64,000 bases of DNA from Flavobacterium sp. UBA5153 (GCA_002413745.1 DHXP01000043.1:5159-69158); one strand, 5' to 3'; shown: positions 19,887-30,047, counted from the first letter of the stretch. Notes: generated from the letters alone by a model not told the origin. Translations and numbers: made by a program.

Positions 19887-19905
19887 TAATGTAAAGTTTA
19901 CACTT
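19887..19905. promoter_or_regulatory. AraR-like operator candidate 3 (susC1)
   Basis: TAATGT-AAAGTTT-ACACTT has a perfect right half-site and a weaker left half (4 of 6). It is 63 bp from candidate 2. Confidence 0.4.
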
Positions 19906-20165
19906 ATATTCAAAAAAAACAAATATTTCTACAAAAAACGGCTTGTGTCAATTATTTAAAAAAAAAAAAATATTTACCTTTTAGATTAATTTTAACATAT
20001 AAACCAACGCTGTTTTGTAAAAAAAATCTTGTTTACAGTTCTATATTTGTTGTAAAAAGACCAAATTTAGCAACAATAAATCGCTGATAATCCCCTAAAT
20101 CGATTGAAATTCAAAAAAATCCATTTAAAAATCTATTTTTCTTTACTGATTAGGAGTTCTATTAT

Positions 20166-20468
20166 TTAGGAATACAATGGTACAATCCCTTTCAAAAGCA
20201 AAGGGGAAAATTTTGATTTATTAAAGCATTTTAAAACATATTTGCCTTCCAGCTGATTAAAAAAGTTTATTTTGAACAGTTTTACCTCTTCGGTCCTACC
20301 GCCCATTATGCTGATTTTGGATACAATAAAAGGGGTTGAACGCAACTCAAAGGACGAGCTATTCTGATTTTCAGCGGAGGCAGGGTTTTTATGAAACGAC
20401 AAATCCCTTGCGAACACAAGGGATTTGAAGTCTGTTTTGCTTATTTTATATATTTTGTTGTTTAGCAT
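20166..20468 (-). CDS. hypothetical small protein, doubtful
   Basis: A 100-codon open frame in the gap between GH42 and susC1. I do not recognise the product, and it has no signal peptide or membrane segment. The DNA is less AT-rich than its surroundings and contains an 11-bp perfect hairpin (20400-20410 with 20417-20427, 6-base loop) inside the frame, with AAATCCCTTG and CAAGGGATTT arms. That is unusual for a coding region, and the segment may instead be a structured or dispersed repeat. Nothing in the neighbourhood suggests a function. Confidence 0.25.
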   Translation of the reverse strand: MLNNKIYKISKTDFKSLVFARDLSFHKNPASAENQNSSSFELRSTPFIVSKISIMGGRTEEVKLFKINFFNQLEGKYVLKCFNKSKFSPLLLKGIVPLYS

Positions 20469-20615
20469 TCAAGAAAATTATTAAATAATGATATTGTAGG
20501 TTGAATATAAGTCATCCTAATTTTTTGTAAACATGGAAGCCCCCAAAACTCATCTCTTACTAACTAATGGGATGAAATTTCTTCTTTTTCACAGACCACA
20601 ACGCCAATTAAAACA

Positions 20616-22697
20616 TCACTTTTCTTCAATAATCAACACACCCCATGGATCTATTTGAATTTCTTTATTTTTCATTATATTTTCAGAAAAGAGCAATTCT
20701 TTACCCTCTTTGTGTGGGTAATTAAATGAGCTTGCAACTGATGAGTAATTAAAATAATAATGAATTATTTTGCCCTTTTCATTTGTCCCTGACTTTGTAA
20801 TCAAAGGGAAAGAGAGTTGTTGGTCTAATCCCCACAAATCTGCCTTTTTTAAAGCGTCTTGTATTATTTTTTCAGTAACGACAGGACTCGTTACGCATCC
20901 AATATAAGTTGCTAAGCCTTTGCCATAGCTGTTTTCAGTTATTGCTGCATATTTGCCCCAAGCAGGATGGTCATAGTAAGCCAAAACTTTTGCTGTAGTA
21001 GGAATAATTAATTCCATCCATTTACTTACTTTATTATTTTCGATACCAACATTATAAGGATCACCTTTTAAGGAAACATTTTCAGGAATGGTAAATTGGC
21101 TATAATTAATGCCGCAAGCTTCAGAAATAATGCCGGGTTGCTTAGAAGTCCTAACTTTAACATTTTGATCAGAAAACCCACTTTTAAAAGTATAGACAAT
21201 ATGACCTCCATTTTTTACAAAGAGATTCAAGCGCTGCAATAAACTATCGGGAGCAGCATATAAGGCGGGAACAATAAGCAATTTATAATCTTCTATATTG
21301 GCACTGGACGGGTCAACAAAATCTACTCCAACATTCATGTGATATAAGGCATCATACATTGGACGAAGAATGTCATTATAATTTTCTTTCGCTTCCGAAC
21401 CTAATCCAAACCATTTGAATGCTGTTAGCGCTTCATTGCTAAAAAGAACGGCTACTTTATTTTTCTTTTTAAGATTAACTAAGTGGGAACTTAGTCTTTC
21501 GAAATCTTTACCAATAGTTTTGGCTTCGTCGTAAGTTGGATTGGGTTCAAAATCGTGGCTAAGTAGACCCTTCCAATACGTTTCGGCAGAATTATGAATG
21601 GAATGCCAATGCCAATACTCCACCATATTTGCACCTGATGCAAGATGGCTAAATGCCTGTAATCGTAATTGCCCAGCATAAGGAACCCACTGGGCAAAGC
21701 CCTGCGCTTCGGTTTCAATCACTAGATAGTTTTTTCCTCCCTTCATAGAACGGGTTAAATCTCCTCCAAAAGATATCTCGATGCCGGTGAGTTTGTCCTG
21801 CGTAGGATGGTAAATATCTATTCCTGCAATATCCATCGCTTTTGCCGCAGCAAAATGATCCACATCAGGCTGGATTCCGTTGGAATAGCCACGCCATTCT
21901 AAATCAAAGTTTTGGGTTACAAACTGTTCAGGGCGTTTGTATTCTTTTACTATAGAAACCTGCCAGGCAAGGTAATCCGTTACAAGTTTGCGTTGAAATT
22001 TTGAAAATTCAGATCCAAGACTTGCATTTATTGTTCCAATTGTTGAAGGGAAATCATCCCAATTATTGATGCGATTGCTCCAATAATCTAAACCAAATGC
22101 TTTGTTAATCGTATCAAGAGATTTAAACTTTTCCTGCATATATTTCACAAAAAGTTTTTGTACTTCAGGACCTGCGCTATTGTAAGATTTGGTTTCATTA
22201 TCAACTTGGTAGCCTATTATGGCTGGATGGGTTTTTACGTGCTCCATAATTTTTCGGATCACAGTTTCAGCATGTTTACGAAAATTCGGATTGGAAATAT
22301 CCATATTCTGCCGAGCACCATATTTATTGGAGCCTTCGGGAGTTATGGCTAATATGTCAGGATATTTTCTCGCTAACCAGGTAGGAATTGCATAGGTTGG
22401 CGTACCAACGATTACGCTTATGCCGGCCTTGTGCATGGCATTTAGTACCCTGTCAATATGGGTGAAATCAAATACGCCATCTTGCGGTTCAACCGTGCTC
22501 CATGTTGATTCGGCAATACGAACCACATTTATGCCGGCTTCTTTCATCATTTTAACGTCCTTGTCCAATCGGTCGTAAGGCATGTATTCATCATAATAAG
22601 CAACTCCATAAAGAAGCTTGTCCATTTGGGGATTTTGTCCAGAAATAACTGTATGCACGCAAAAAATAGAGAGGAAACAAAAGATTATTTTACTCAT
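20616..22697 (-). CDS. beta-galactosidase, GH42 (second copy)
   Basis: Hydrolyses terminal beta-galactosides. The 693 residues have a signal peptide (MSKIIFCFLSIFCVHTVISG), so periplasmic, unlike the cytoplasmic GH42 of many Gram-positives. Acid/base Glu168 lies in YQVDNETKS and the nucleophile is probably Glu328 in VIETEAQG, followed by the beta-galactosidase trimerisation domain. It is a close paralog of the GH42 at 22871-24958 and follows it by 173 bp, pointing to a tandem duplication. The last gene of the susC2-susD2-GH42-GH42 operon. Confidence 0.92.
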   Translation of the reverse strand: MSKIIFCFLSIFCVHTVISGQNPQMDKLLYGVAYYDEYMPYDRLDKDVKMMKEAGINVVRIAESTWSTVEPQDGVFDFTHIDRVLNAMHKAGISVIVGTPTYAIPTWLARKYPDILAITPEGSNKYGARQNMDISNPNFRKHAETVIRKIMEHVKTHPAIIGYQVDNETKSYNSAGPEVQKLFVKYMQEKFKSLDTINKAFGLDYWSNRINNWDDFPSTIGTINASLGSEFSKFQRKLVTDYLAWQVSIVKEYKRPEQFVTQNFDLEWRGYSNGIQPDVDHFAAAKAMDIAGIDIYHPTQDKLTGIEISFGGDLTRSMKGGKNYLVIETEAQGFAQWVPYAGQLRLQAFSHLASGANMVEYWHWHSIHNSAETYWKGLLSHDFEPNPTYDEAKTIGKDFERLSSHLVNLKKKNKVAVLFSNEALTAFKWFGLGSEAKENYNDILRPMYDALYHMNVGVDFVDPSSANIEDYKLLIVPALYAAPDSLLQRLNLFVKNGGHIVYTFKSGFSDQNVKVRTSKQPGIISEACGINYSQFTIPENVSLKGDPYNVGIENNKVSKWMELIIPTTAKVLAYYDHPAWGKYAAITENSYGKGLATYIGCVTSPVVTEKIIQDALKKADLWGLDQQLSFPLITKSGTNEKGKIIHYYFNYSSVASSFNYPHKEGKELLFSENIMKNKEIQIDPWGVLIIEEK

Positions 22698-22870
22698 TTT
22701 ATTTTTAGGATTTAAAATTAATTATTTTTAAAGACTTGTATTCTAATGAATAACTTTTTTGAAAGTATAAAGACTTTGCTTTATGTTGTTCTTTTATGTT
22801 TTTCCTTAAATAGGTTTGACCTTTTTTAGTTTTAATTGATTTTCAAAGAAACCTTCAATATAAACAAACA

Positions 22871-24958
22871 TTACTTTTCTTCGATAATCAATACACCCCA
22901 TGGATCTATTTTAAGTGATTCTCCTTTGGTAACCAATTTATCCGAAACCAATTCTTTACCAGAAGGATGGGGATAACTAAACTCCTTTTCTTCCGATGAA
23001 TAGTTGTAGTAAAAATGAACCTTATTGCCATAATCATTTTTACCCGATTTAACAATTAGTGGCCAACTCAGATTAAAATCCGGACTATCAATTCCAGCTC
23101 TTGTGAGCTCTTGTTTAATAATCTTGGTTTGAATCTGATCTGAAAATATAGAACCTTCATAAAGCAGAGTTCCTTTACCATAGTTATTTATTGTAATGGC
23201 CGGATATTTAGAGAAGAAAGGATTATCATAATAAGCAAGTGGTTTTGCTGTTTCGGGAATAATGAACTCCATCCAATCTTTAGCCACATTATCAGCCACC
23301 CCATAAGGATTGCCTTTAAGTGGAAGTTCTTTAAAATTAGAGAATTCCTGATAATAAAACCCACATGCTTCACGCAATGGACCTGGTGCCAACATAGGGC
23401 GTACCATTGAATTTTCGTCGCAAAAACCACTTTTAAACTGCATTATCACATGTCCTCCATTCTTAATGTAATTATTAATTTTGTTAAGAAGTTCATCCGA
23501 AGCGATATATAAGGATGGGATAATCATAAGTTTATATTTATCAAAATTTGGCCTTTCAGAAAAAACGAAATCGACGCCAACATTGTTTTGATACAGTACT
23601 CTGTGAAACTGGGCCACCAACTGATTACGGTAAACACTGCTTTCTGAATCGCTCCAAGGCGAACCGTCCCCATTAAATGGCATAAAATTTAACGCATCAT
23701 TAGAATCATGACTAAAAAGAATGGCTACTTCATTTTCCTTTTTAAGGTTTACTAATCTTTTTCCAAATCTTTTTATTTCTTTGGCTGTTTTGGAGACTTC
23801 ACCATAAGCTCTATTGGGTTGCAAATCATGTGATAACACCCCTTTCCAGTAGGTCTCCTGTCCATAATGGATGGATGACCAATGCCAATATTCAACCATG
23901 TTTGCCCCAGACCCAATATGAGCAAATACATTTTGCCTTAATTGTCCATCATAAGGAGGATGTTGGGCTCTTGAGTTCCAGCCCATTGTTTGTGCATTAG
24001 TTTCTGTAACAAGGTAATTTGTGTTTTTGACAGATCTAAAATAATCTCCAGAAAAGGCTATTTCGTTACCTGTTAATTTGTCTTGCACATCATGATAAAT
24101 ATTAACCCCCATTACATCCATTTTTGCAGCACTTTCTATCTGGTCAACGTCTTGGACTGACGGCATAAAACAATGTGTAATAAACTGATCCTTACGTTTG
24201 TATTCTTGGACTATTGCTGATTGCCATTTTAGAAAATCGGCAACTGCCATTCGGTTAAACCGTGCCCATTCTAATTTATAGGCCGTATTTGTTACACCAT
24301 CGCGGGGTGGCACTTCTTCCCAGCTATCTATAGTCATACCCCAATAATTAAGTCCCCATAATTTATTAAGGTTTTGTGGTGTTTTGTATTTTTTTTTCAG
24401 GTAATTGACAAAACTTACCTGGAAATCATAGTTATTAACTCCTCTGGAAGTTGTTTCGTTATCTACTTGATAACCAATAATTCCTGGATGTGAAGCATAA
24501 TGTTCCATCATTTTACGGATAATCCGTTCCGAATAAAACAGATAAGTAGGATTTGTAATATCCATATTTTGCCTAATCCCATATTTTGCCTTTCCTCCAT
24601 TTTGATAATCAAGTAAGACTTCCGGATGCTTGTGCCACAACCAAGCAGGAATTGAGTATGTCGGCGTTCCTAAAATTACTTTAATGCCAGCTTCATGAAA
24701 TTTATCGATAACACGGTCTAGCCAAGCGAATTCAAATTCTCCTTCACGGGGTTCATATAAGCTCCATGTGGATTCTCCAATGCGGACAACCGAAATACCA
24801 GCTTCTTTCATCATCTGTACATCCTTGTCCAGCCGCTCATAAGGCATATACTCGTGATAATATGCTACACCATATAATATATTATCAGGAACAAATGATT
24901 GAGCATTGACGTAAAAAGGCAATAATGCAAATAACAACAAGTATTGAATAGTTCTCAT
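22871..24958 (-). CDS. beta-galactosidase, GH42 (first copy)
   Basis: 695 residues with an export signal ending near FYVNAQ. Acid/base Glu is in YQVDNETTSR and the nucleophile Glu in LVTETNAQTMGW, at positions equivalent to those of the downstream paralog. The C-terminal part shares the KSGFCDEN and WGVLIIEEK blocks with the paralog. It directly follows susD2, separated by a terminator-like hairpin (24979-25010). It probably removes galactose from galacto-oligosaccharides imported by SusCD2. Whether it prefers beta-1,4 or beta-1,3/1,6 links cannot be read from the sequence. Confidence 0.92.
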   Translation of the reverse strand: MRTIQYLLLFALLPFYVNAQSFVPDNILYGVAYYHEYMPYERLDKDVQMMKEAGISVVRIGESTWSLYEPREGEFEFAWLDRVIDKFHEAGIKVILGTPTYSIPAWLWHKHPEVLLDYQNGGKAKYGIRQNMDITNPTYLFYSERIIRKMMEHYASHPGIIGYQVDNETTSRGVNNYDFQVSFVNYLKKKYKTPQNLNKLWGLNYWGMTIDSWEEVPPRDGVTNTAYKLEWARFNRMAVADFLKWQSAIVQEYKRKDQFITHCFMPSVQDVDQIESAAKMDVMGVNIYHDVQDKLTGNEIAFSGDYFRSVKNTNYLVTETNAQTMGWNSRAQHPPYDGQLRQNVFAHIGSGANMVEYWHWSSIHYGQETYWKGVLSHDLQPNRAYGEVSKTAKEIKRFGKRLVNLKKENEVAILFSHDSNDALNFMPFNGDGSPWSDSESSVYRNQLVAQFHRVLYQNNVGVDFVFSERPNFDKYKLMIIPSLYIASDELLNKINNYIKNGGHVIMQFKSGFCDENSMVRPMLAPGPLREACGFYYQEFSNFKELPLKGNPYGVADNVAKDWMEFIIPETAKPLAYYDNPFFSKYPAITINNYGKGTLLYEGSIFSDQIQTKIIKQELTRAGIDSPDFNLSWPLIVKSGKNDYGNKVHFYYNYSSEEKEFSYPHPSGKELVSDKLVTKGESLKIDPWGVLIIEEK

Positions 24959-24978
24959 AAATGTAAAATTTAAAAAAC

Positions 24979-25010
24979 AAAGAGCCTTTCACCTAAATGA
25001 ATGACTCTTT
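24979..25010 (-). terminator. attenuator-like hairpin between susD2 and GH42
   Basis: In the minus-strand transcript AAAGAGUC and UUCA pair with UGAA and GGCUCUUU around a 6-base loop, with one mismatch and one G-U pair, followed by GUUUUUU (A-run 24972-24977 on the plus strand). This has the form of an intrinsic terminator. Since the GH42 genes follow, partial read-through that keeps susC2-susD2 above the hydrolases is likely. Confidence 0.65.
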
Positions 25011-25037
25011 ATTTCAATTATTTGATGAATTTATTTA

Positions 25038-26813
25038 TTAATAGCCTGGGTTCTGAATCAAATTTTTATTTCTATTCATTTCCTCTTGCATAATAGGAAG
25101 AAGGTATGATTTATTAATCCATGCTCTGTTTCGTACTTCTATCACAGAATATGTTGTATTTGCAGAACCAAATGGATGAACAATACTAACACCTTGAGCA
25201 TTAGCGATTGCGGTAGGTGCAATCATCCAGCGACGAATATCAAAATATCGTTGCAGTTCGTAAGACAATTCTATTCGTCTTTCGTTTCTATATCGGTTTA
25301 CAAGTGTTTGTCCTGTTTCACCAACTGGGACATTAGGCATACCTGCTCTTGATCTGATCAGATTCATATATTGCTTGGCCTCAACTTCTTGTCCAAGTCC
25401 TAGACATGCTTCAGCATAGTTCAAAAGAATTTCAGCATATCTTATTTGTCTCCAAGGTAATTTTTGTTTTACATATTGGTGGTCTATTGATGGGTCAATA
25501 AACTTCCTTGTATAGTACCCGGTGTAAGATCCATTCCAATCTTCAATTGGGCTTTGTCTGGTATCAAGACCCGCTACAAATGTACCATTAGCTTGTTGAT
25601 ATTTTCCAGTCTGGATAATCCCCAGTGGATCGGCTGCTCTCACGTCAGCAGGTCTTTGTCTCCATTTAGCACCATCGTATAAAATATTGGCATAAAATCT
25701 TGGATCCCTGTTTACATAGGGAGCTGTGTTGTGAGTTGTATTATTCCAATCAAATTTTGTCCCGTCAATCATCTCGTATGAATCAACAAGTTGACCAAGA
25801 GGTGAATTACCACCCCAATTGTGATAGCCGTTCGGACCATCAAACAAACCTACACTCGGAGAGTCCCAATTAGTATTATGCACGTTATCTTGATAAGATA
25901 AAAATATATCCTCTACATTACCATTATTTAAAAATATGTTTATATAATTATTTGTGGCCGCTTCCGGTGAACCAGGGTTTGTCCCTCCATATAAATTATA
26001 AATTCCTAGGTCGATTACAGCTTTTGCGGCATCTTTTGCAGCCTGCCATCTTGCGGTTCTATCTCCTCCAGTATATCCAATTAATTCATTTTTTGAATAT
26101 CCTGATGTCCAAGCTCCATTAGAATTAAACAAGTCACTGGCAGCATATAACAATATTCTTGATTTTAAACCAAGTGCAGCCCCTTTAGTTGCACGAGCTT
26201 TGTCACCATTTAATGGCAATAAAGCAGCCGCACCATCCAAATCTTTAACTATAAATTTAATACAATCGTCAAAAGTACTTCGGGGGGTTAGCAAATCATC
26301 ATTGGAAGTAAGAGCTTTATCAATAAGAGGAACCCCTCCATATAAACTAACCAATATAGTATAATAATGAGCCCTTAAATACAATACCTCCCCTTTTAAC
26401 TGGTCAATGTCTGAACCTGCAAGTTTTGAATTAGCCATATTACCAAGAAAAACATTACATGCTCTTACCTCCTTGTAAAGACTAGGCCAACTTATGTTTT
26501 TAAAACTGGCATTCCAATGATTTGGTCCCATAATAGCTAAATAACCAGGATTAAGTTGACTATTTAGAACCGGATCGCTCTCGAATGACCAAGTATCTAA
26601 TGCATCATCACTCAATGAGGCAAACGCTACATTACTAAAACCATGCGGTAATCCAATATAGATTTCGTTAACGAAAGATCTTATTAAAACAGGATCATTC
26701 CATACTGCAGCATCGGAATACCTGTCTGACGGAGCTACTTCCAAAAAATTATCGTTGCATGAAACAAAAGTTCCAAGAAAGACCAGTAAAATTATTATTC
26801 TTATATTTTTCAT
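25038..26813 (-). CDS. SusD/RagB-like glycan-binding lipoprotein (second locus)
   Basis: 591 residues with a lipoprotein signal (TFVSC, Cys19) and an N-terminal FLEVAPSDRYSD block typical of SusD proteins. The conserved C-terminal segment RNERRIELSYELQRYFDIRRW is present. It is longer than SusD1 and clearly a different subfamily, so it binds a different glycan. It lies 10 bp after susC2. The two following GH42 genes and the nearby galactan operon suggest beta-galactan or arabinogalactan oligosaccharides, as inference. Confidence 0.92.
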   Translation of the reverse strand: MKNIRIIILLVFLGTFVSCNDNFLEVAPSDRYSDAAVWNDPVLIRSFVNEIYIGLPHGFSNVAFASLSDDALDTWSFESDPVLNSQLNPGYLAIMGPNHWNASFKNISWPSLYKEVRACNVFLGNMANSKLAGSDIDQLKGEVLYLRAHYYTILVSLYGGVPLIDKALTSNDDLLTPRSTFDDCIKFIVKDLDGAAALLPLNGDKARATKGAALGLKSRILLYAASDLFNSNGAWTSGYSKNELIGYTGGDRTARWQAAKDAAKAVIDLGIYNLYGGTNPGSPEAATNNYINIFLNNGNVEDIFLSYQDNVHNTNWDSPSVGLFDGPNGYHNWGGNSPLGQLVDSYEMIDGTKFDWNNTTHNTAPYVNRDPRFYANILYDGAKWRQRPADVRAADPLGIIQTGKYQQANGTFVAGLDTRQSPIEDWNGSYTGYYTRKFIDPSIDHQYVKQKLPWRQIRYAEILLNYAEACLGLGQEVEAKQYMNLIRSRAGMPNVPVGETGQTLVNRYRNERRIELSYELQRYFDIRRWMIAPTAIANAQGVSIVHPFGSANTTYSVIEVRNRAWINKSYLLPIMQEEMNRNKNLIQNPGY

Positions 26814-26823
26814 TACTATATTT

Positions 26824-29800
26824 TTAAAAATTTATATTAAACCCAAAATTTACGACTTTATTGAGAGGATAATTTTGTCCGCTACCAGAAACATTTTCTG
26901 GGTCAAAATCTTTCATACCAGGACTATATGTCAAGTAATTAAATGCGCTTACATAAAATCTAACTTTCTGAAAGTTAATTTTGCTTGTCAAAGACTCAGG
27001 CAATGTATAGCCCAATTCAATGTTTTTAACTCTTATATAATCTGTTTTATGCAACCAAGATGTATTTCCATTGGCAACCCAGTATTCATCACTTCGGTTA
27101 AATGTTCTAGGACCTTGACTGTTAGGGTTTGCTGCGGTCCATCTGTTATCGTAAAAACTTTGAAGGAAATTCCCTAATTCACCAGATTCTGTTGATTCAT
27201 AAAATACTCCACCTGTTGCACCTTGTAACAATATACCCATATCAAATCCCTTATAGCTAAAATCTAAAGTAAGACCGCCGGTAAAAGTTGGCGTACCACT
27301 TTTGTCAAATCGAACCTGATCCTTTGAATCAATAACCCCATCCTTATTAAAATCTTCAAAAATAATATCTCCAGGTCTGGCTCCTTGCCAGTGTGGATAA
27401 GCATCTACAGCGGCCTGATCTTTAAATACACCAATTGACTGATATAAAAGTTGGGCACCAATTGGTCTTCCTGTAGTTTGTTGATATGCAAGACCACCTG
27501 GGGCTTCATCCCAAAAAAGGATTTTGTTATTTGTAAAAACTCCATTAACTCCAATACTGTATTTAAAGTCATTATCCTTATTCTTATAAACAAGGTTAAA
27601 ATCTAGCCCCTTGTTTTCTACTTTTCCAATATTTTCATCGGGTAGCGTTAGTCCAGCGGAAGTCGGTACAGATGCATTCCTTTTCCACAATATGTCCTTT
27701 CTTAAATTTATAAAATAATCTGCAGTAAGAGATAAATTACCTTTTAAAAACTCAAGATCAACCCCTATATTTTTCTGAATAGCTGTTTCCCAGGTTACAC
27801 CTACATTAGGTACAACTCCTTCTTGAAGACCTTGTTCCATAGAAGTTCCTCCTCCCGAGATAAATGACAAATAATCTAATGAGTAAGTAGTGAGGTATTG
27901 GTATGGATTAATTAAATCATTACCCGTTTCTCCATAAGACCCCCTTAATTTTGCAAAACTGATAAAATTAACATGCTCTTTCCAGAATTTTTCTTGCGAG
28001 ACAACATATCCTAAAGATACCCCAGGAAAAAATCCGTATCTGCTTGATTTATCAAAAATGTATGAACCTTGGTATCTCCATACAAACTCTGCTAAATATT
28101 TATTCTTGAAACTATAATTTACCCTTCCTAAATAGCTAAGACGCGCTTCTGAAGAACTTGACCCTCCATTGCTTAAATCTGTCTGTCCTCCAGCAAATAA
28201 TTGGTCAATTGCCGTTGAAACATAATTTCTTCTGTACGCATTAAAATAATCACCTTTGCCTGTTATTTTTTCAACACCAACAAGAAAATTAATATCATGG
28301 TTCTCACTAAAAGTTTTGCTGTAATTTATCAATCCATTTAAGTTAATGCTTTGGTTATCGTTAAAACTTTCTGTAAGCCTTGCATCACCATATCCTTTTT
28401 GCCCTCCAACAAGCACAGGTCCCCCTTGAGCATCAAGAGATACACCATCCCAAGAGTATAATGTCCAGGGTGTTTCCCATCTTTTATCAAACTGGTAGCC
28501 TTTATCAACCGAAGCCTTACCTTTTATTGTAAGTCCATCTATCCCCGGAACCTTAATATTTATTCCGAAATCTGTATTTACATTATACCTTTTATCTTTG
28601 TCATATCCTGTGGCATTTGTTGCGGCTACAACAGGGTTATCTCCATATTCAATATCTGGTCCCGGCAAACCATTTGGCCAATAAGCCAGATAATTTGGTT
28701 TACCTCTCATTACCATTCTAAAAATATTATATGCAGATCGGGTTGGGAAATTTCTATTTTGCATACCGCCACTTAAATCAAAATTAAGATCAACATAATC
28801 ATTAACTTTAATATCAAGATTTGATCTTAAATCTAACTGTTTGTAGTTTGTTCCACTATTACGATAAAATCCATCCTGTGATTTCTGTGAAAGGCTGACA
28901 AAATATTTAACATTATCAGATCCTCCACTAACGGATAAATTTGCATAACTCTGAGGCGATGATGGTTTTAATGTTTCTTTAAACCAATCTGTATTAGGAT
29001 AACGCAATGGATCTGATCCATCTCTAAACTTTTGAATTTCTTCAGGAGTATATCTTGCAGGTCGAGATCTATAGGTGTCGATTTCATTCAAAAGAGTGGC
29101 GAATTCAGAAGAACTGGCCATTTTTGGAATCGTGGTAGGACTTGCATAACCTTGGTTAACAGATAAACTCACCTTTGGTTTTCCACTGACACCTCTTTTT
29201 GTGGTAATCAATATAACTCCGTTTGCTGCTTGAGCTCCATATATCGCGGCAGAGGCATCTTTTAAGACCGATATATTTTCAATTGTACTAGGGTCTATTC
29301 GTTCTAACGAACGCCCAGCCACACCATCAACTACGATTAGCGGTGCTGCATTTCCAAATGTATTGACACCCCGAATTCTAAGGGTGGCTCCATCATAACC
29401 AGGCTCCCCTGTCCCTGAAATGGCTACAACTCCAGGTATACGACCTGCAATGGACTGGCTAACATTGGTAACAGGAGTCTTTAATAACTCTTTTCCTTGA
29501 ACACTTGCCACAGCTCCTGACAATGTCTTTTTTTTCTGTGTACCATACCCAATAACAACTATCTCATCCAGAGAATTAAGACTTTCCGCTAATAAAATGT
29601 TGATTTGAGTTCGATTCCCAACAGTAATTTCTTGGTTATTGAAACCAATATAAGAAAAAACAAGAATATCGCCAGATGAAGCTTTTATCGAATATTGACC
29701 ATCAACGTCAGTAACAATCCCCGTCTTGGCTCCTTTAATTTGAACATTTACACCCGGTAAAGGAGTCTTCTCTTTTACTGATGTAACAATTCCTTTAATA

Positions 29801-29919
29801 ATCTTGTCTTGAGCAGATAGATTATAAGAAGAAAATAGCATAACTATTATTGCTAATAGCCACTCTTTTCTAGGTAATAAAAAATTGCAATAATAAAATA
29901 ATTGTTTGTTTGTCTTCAT
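26824..29919 (-). CDS. SusC/RagA TonB-dependent transporter (second locus)
   Basis: Outer-membrane oligosaccharide importer of 1031 residues. It has a signal peptide ending at NLSAQ (about residue 37), a carboxypeptidase-regulatory-like domain (about 40-115), a plug beginning at IVVIGYGTQKKKTLSGAV, and a barrel ending VVNFGFNINF. The opening DNA matches susC1 closely, whereas the plug and barrel are distinct. First gene of the operon with susD2 and two GH42 enzymes. The 859-bp leader carries a promoter-like block shared with susC1 but no clear AraR-like site close to the start. Confidence 0.93.
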   Translation of the reverse strand: MKTNKQLFYYCNFLLPRKEWLLAIIVMLFSSYNLSAQDKIIKGIVTSVKEKTPLPGVNVQIKGAKTGIVTDVDGQYSIKASSGDILVFSYIGFNNQEITVGNRTQINILLAESLNSLDEIVVIGYGTQKKKTLSGAVASVQGKELLKTPVTNVSQSIAGRIPGVVAISGTGEPGYDGATLRIRGVNTFGNAAPLIVVDGVAGRSLERIDPSTIENISVLKDASAAIYGAQAANGVILITTKRGVSGKPKVSLSVNQGYASPTTIPKMASSSEFATLLNEIDTYRSRPARYTPEEIQKFRDGSDPLRYPNTDWFKETLKPSSPQSYANLSVSGGSDNVKYFVSLSQKSQDGFYRNSGTNYKQLDLRSNLDIKVNDYVDLNFDLSGGMQNRNFPTRSAYNIFRMVMRGKPNYLAYWPNGLPGPDIEYGDNPVVAATNATGYDKDKRYNVNTDFGINIKVPGIDGLTIKGKASVDKGYQFDKRWETPWTLYSWDGVSLDAQGGPVLVGGQKGYGDARLTESFNDNQSINLNGLINYSKTFSENHDINFLVGVEKITGKGDYFNAYRRNYVSTAIDQLFAGGQTDLSNGGSSSSEARLSYLGRVNYSFKNKYLAEFVWRYQGSYIFDKSSRYGFFPGVSLGYVVSQEKFWKEHVNFISFAKLRGSYGETGNDLINPYQYLTTYSLDYLSFISGGGTSMEQGLQEGVVPNVGVTWETAIQKNIGVDLEFLKGNLSLTADYFINLRKDILWKRNASVPTSAGLTLPDENIGKVENKGLDFNLVYKNKDNDFKYSIGVNGVFTNNKILFWDEAPGGLAYQQTTGRPIGAQLLYQSIGVFKDQAAVDAYPHWQGARPGDIIFEDFNKDGVIDSKDQVRFDKSGTPTFTGGLTLDFSYKGFDMGILLQGATGGVFYESTESGELGNFLQSFYDNRWTAANPNSQGPRTFNRSDEYWVANGNTSWLHKTDYIRVKNIELGYTLPESLTSKINFQKVRFYVSAFNYLTYSPGMKDFDPENVSGSGQNYPLNKVVNFGFNINF

Positions 29920-30026
29920 ACAACTTTAATTTAATTTAGGTTAATAGTAATTTACTTGTGGTTAATCTGACTACAAGAATAAAACTTATTTTTTGTATTA
30001 ACAAAATATTATCAATAAAAAAACTA

Positions 30027-30047
30027 AAAATAAATATATGCGATAAA
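30027..30047 (-). promoter_or_regulatory. 21-bp block shared with susC1 leader
   Basis: AAAATAAATATATGCGATAA and the following A match 19801-19821 at 19 of 21 bases. A related ATATATCATAAAAAAAA block lies close by in both leaders. It is a candidate susC2 promoter core (TATATTTA on the minus strand) or a common regulator site. Confidence 0.4.

Larger units (their letters stand above)
19701..20165. other. susC1 upstream region
   Basis: A very AT-rich leader of 465 bp with long A and T tracts. It holds three operator candidates (19725-19743, 19824-19842, 19887-19905) and the 21-bp block shared with the susC2 leader (19801-19821). I see no convincing gene in it. Confidence 0.7.

Noticed and set aside
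19716-19922. 68-codon minus-strand open frame before susC1
   Set aside because: It consists of AT-rich Phe/Ile/Leu codons, covers the operator candidates, and has no protein-like features.
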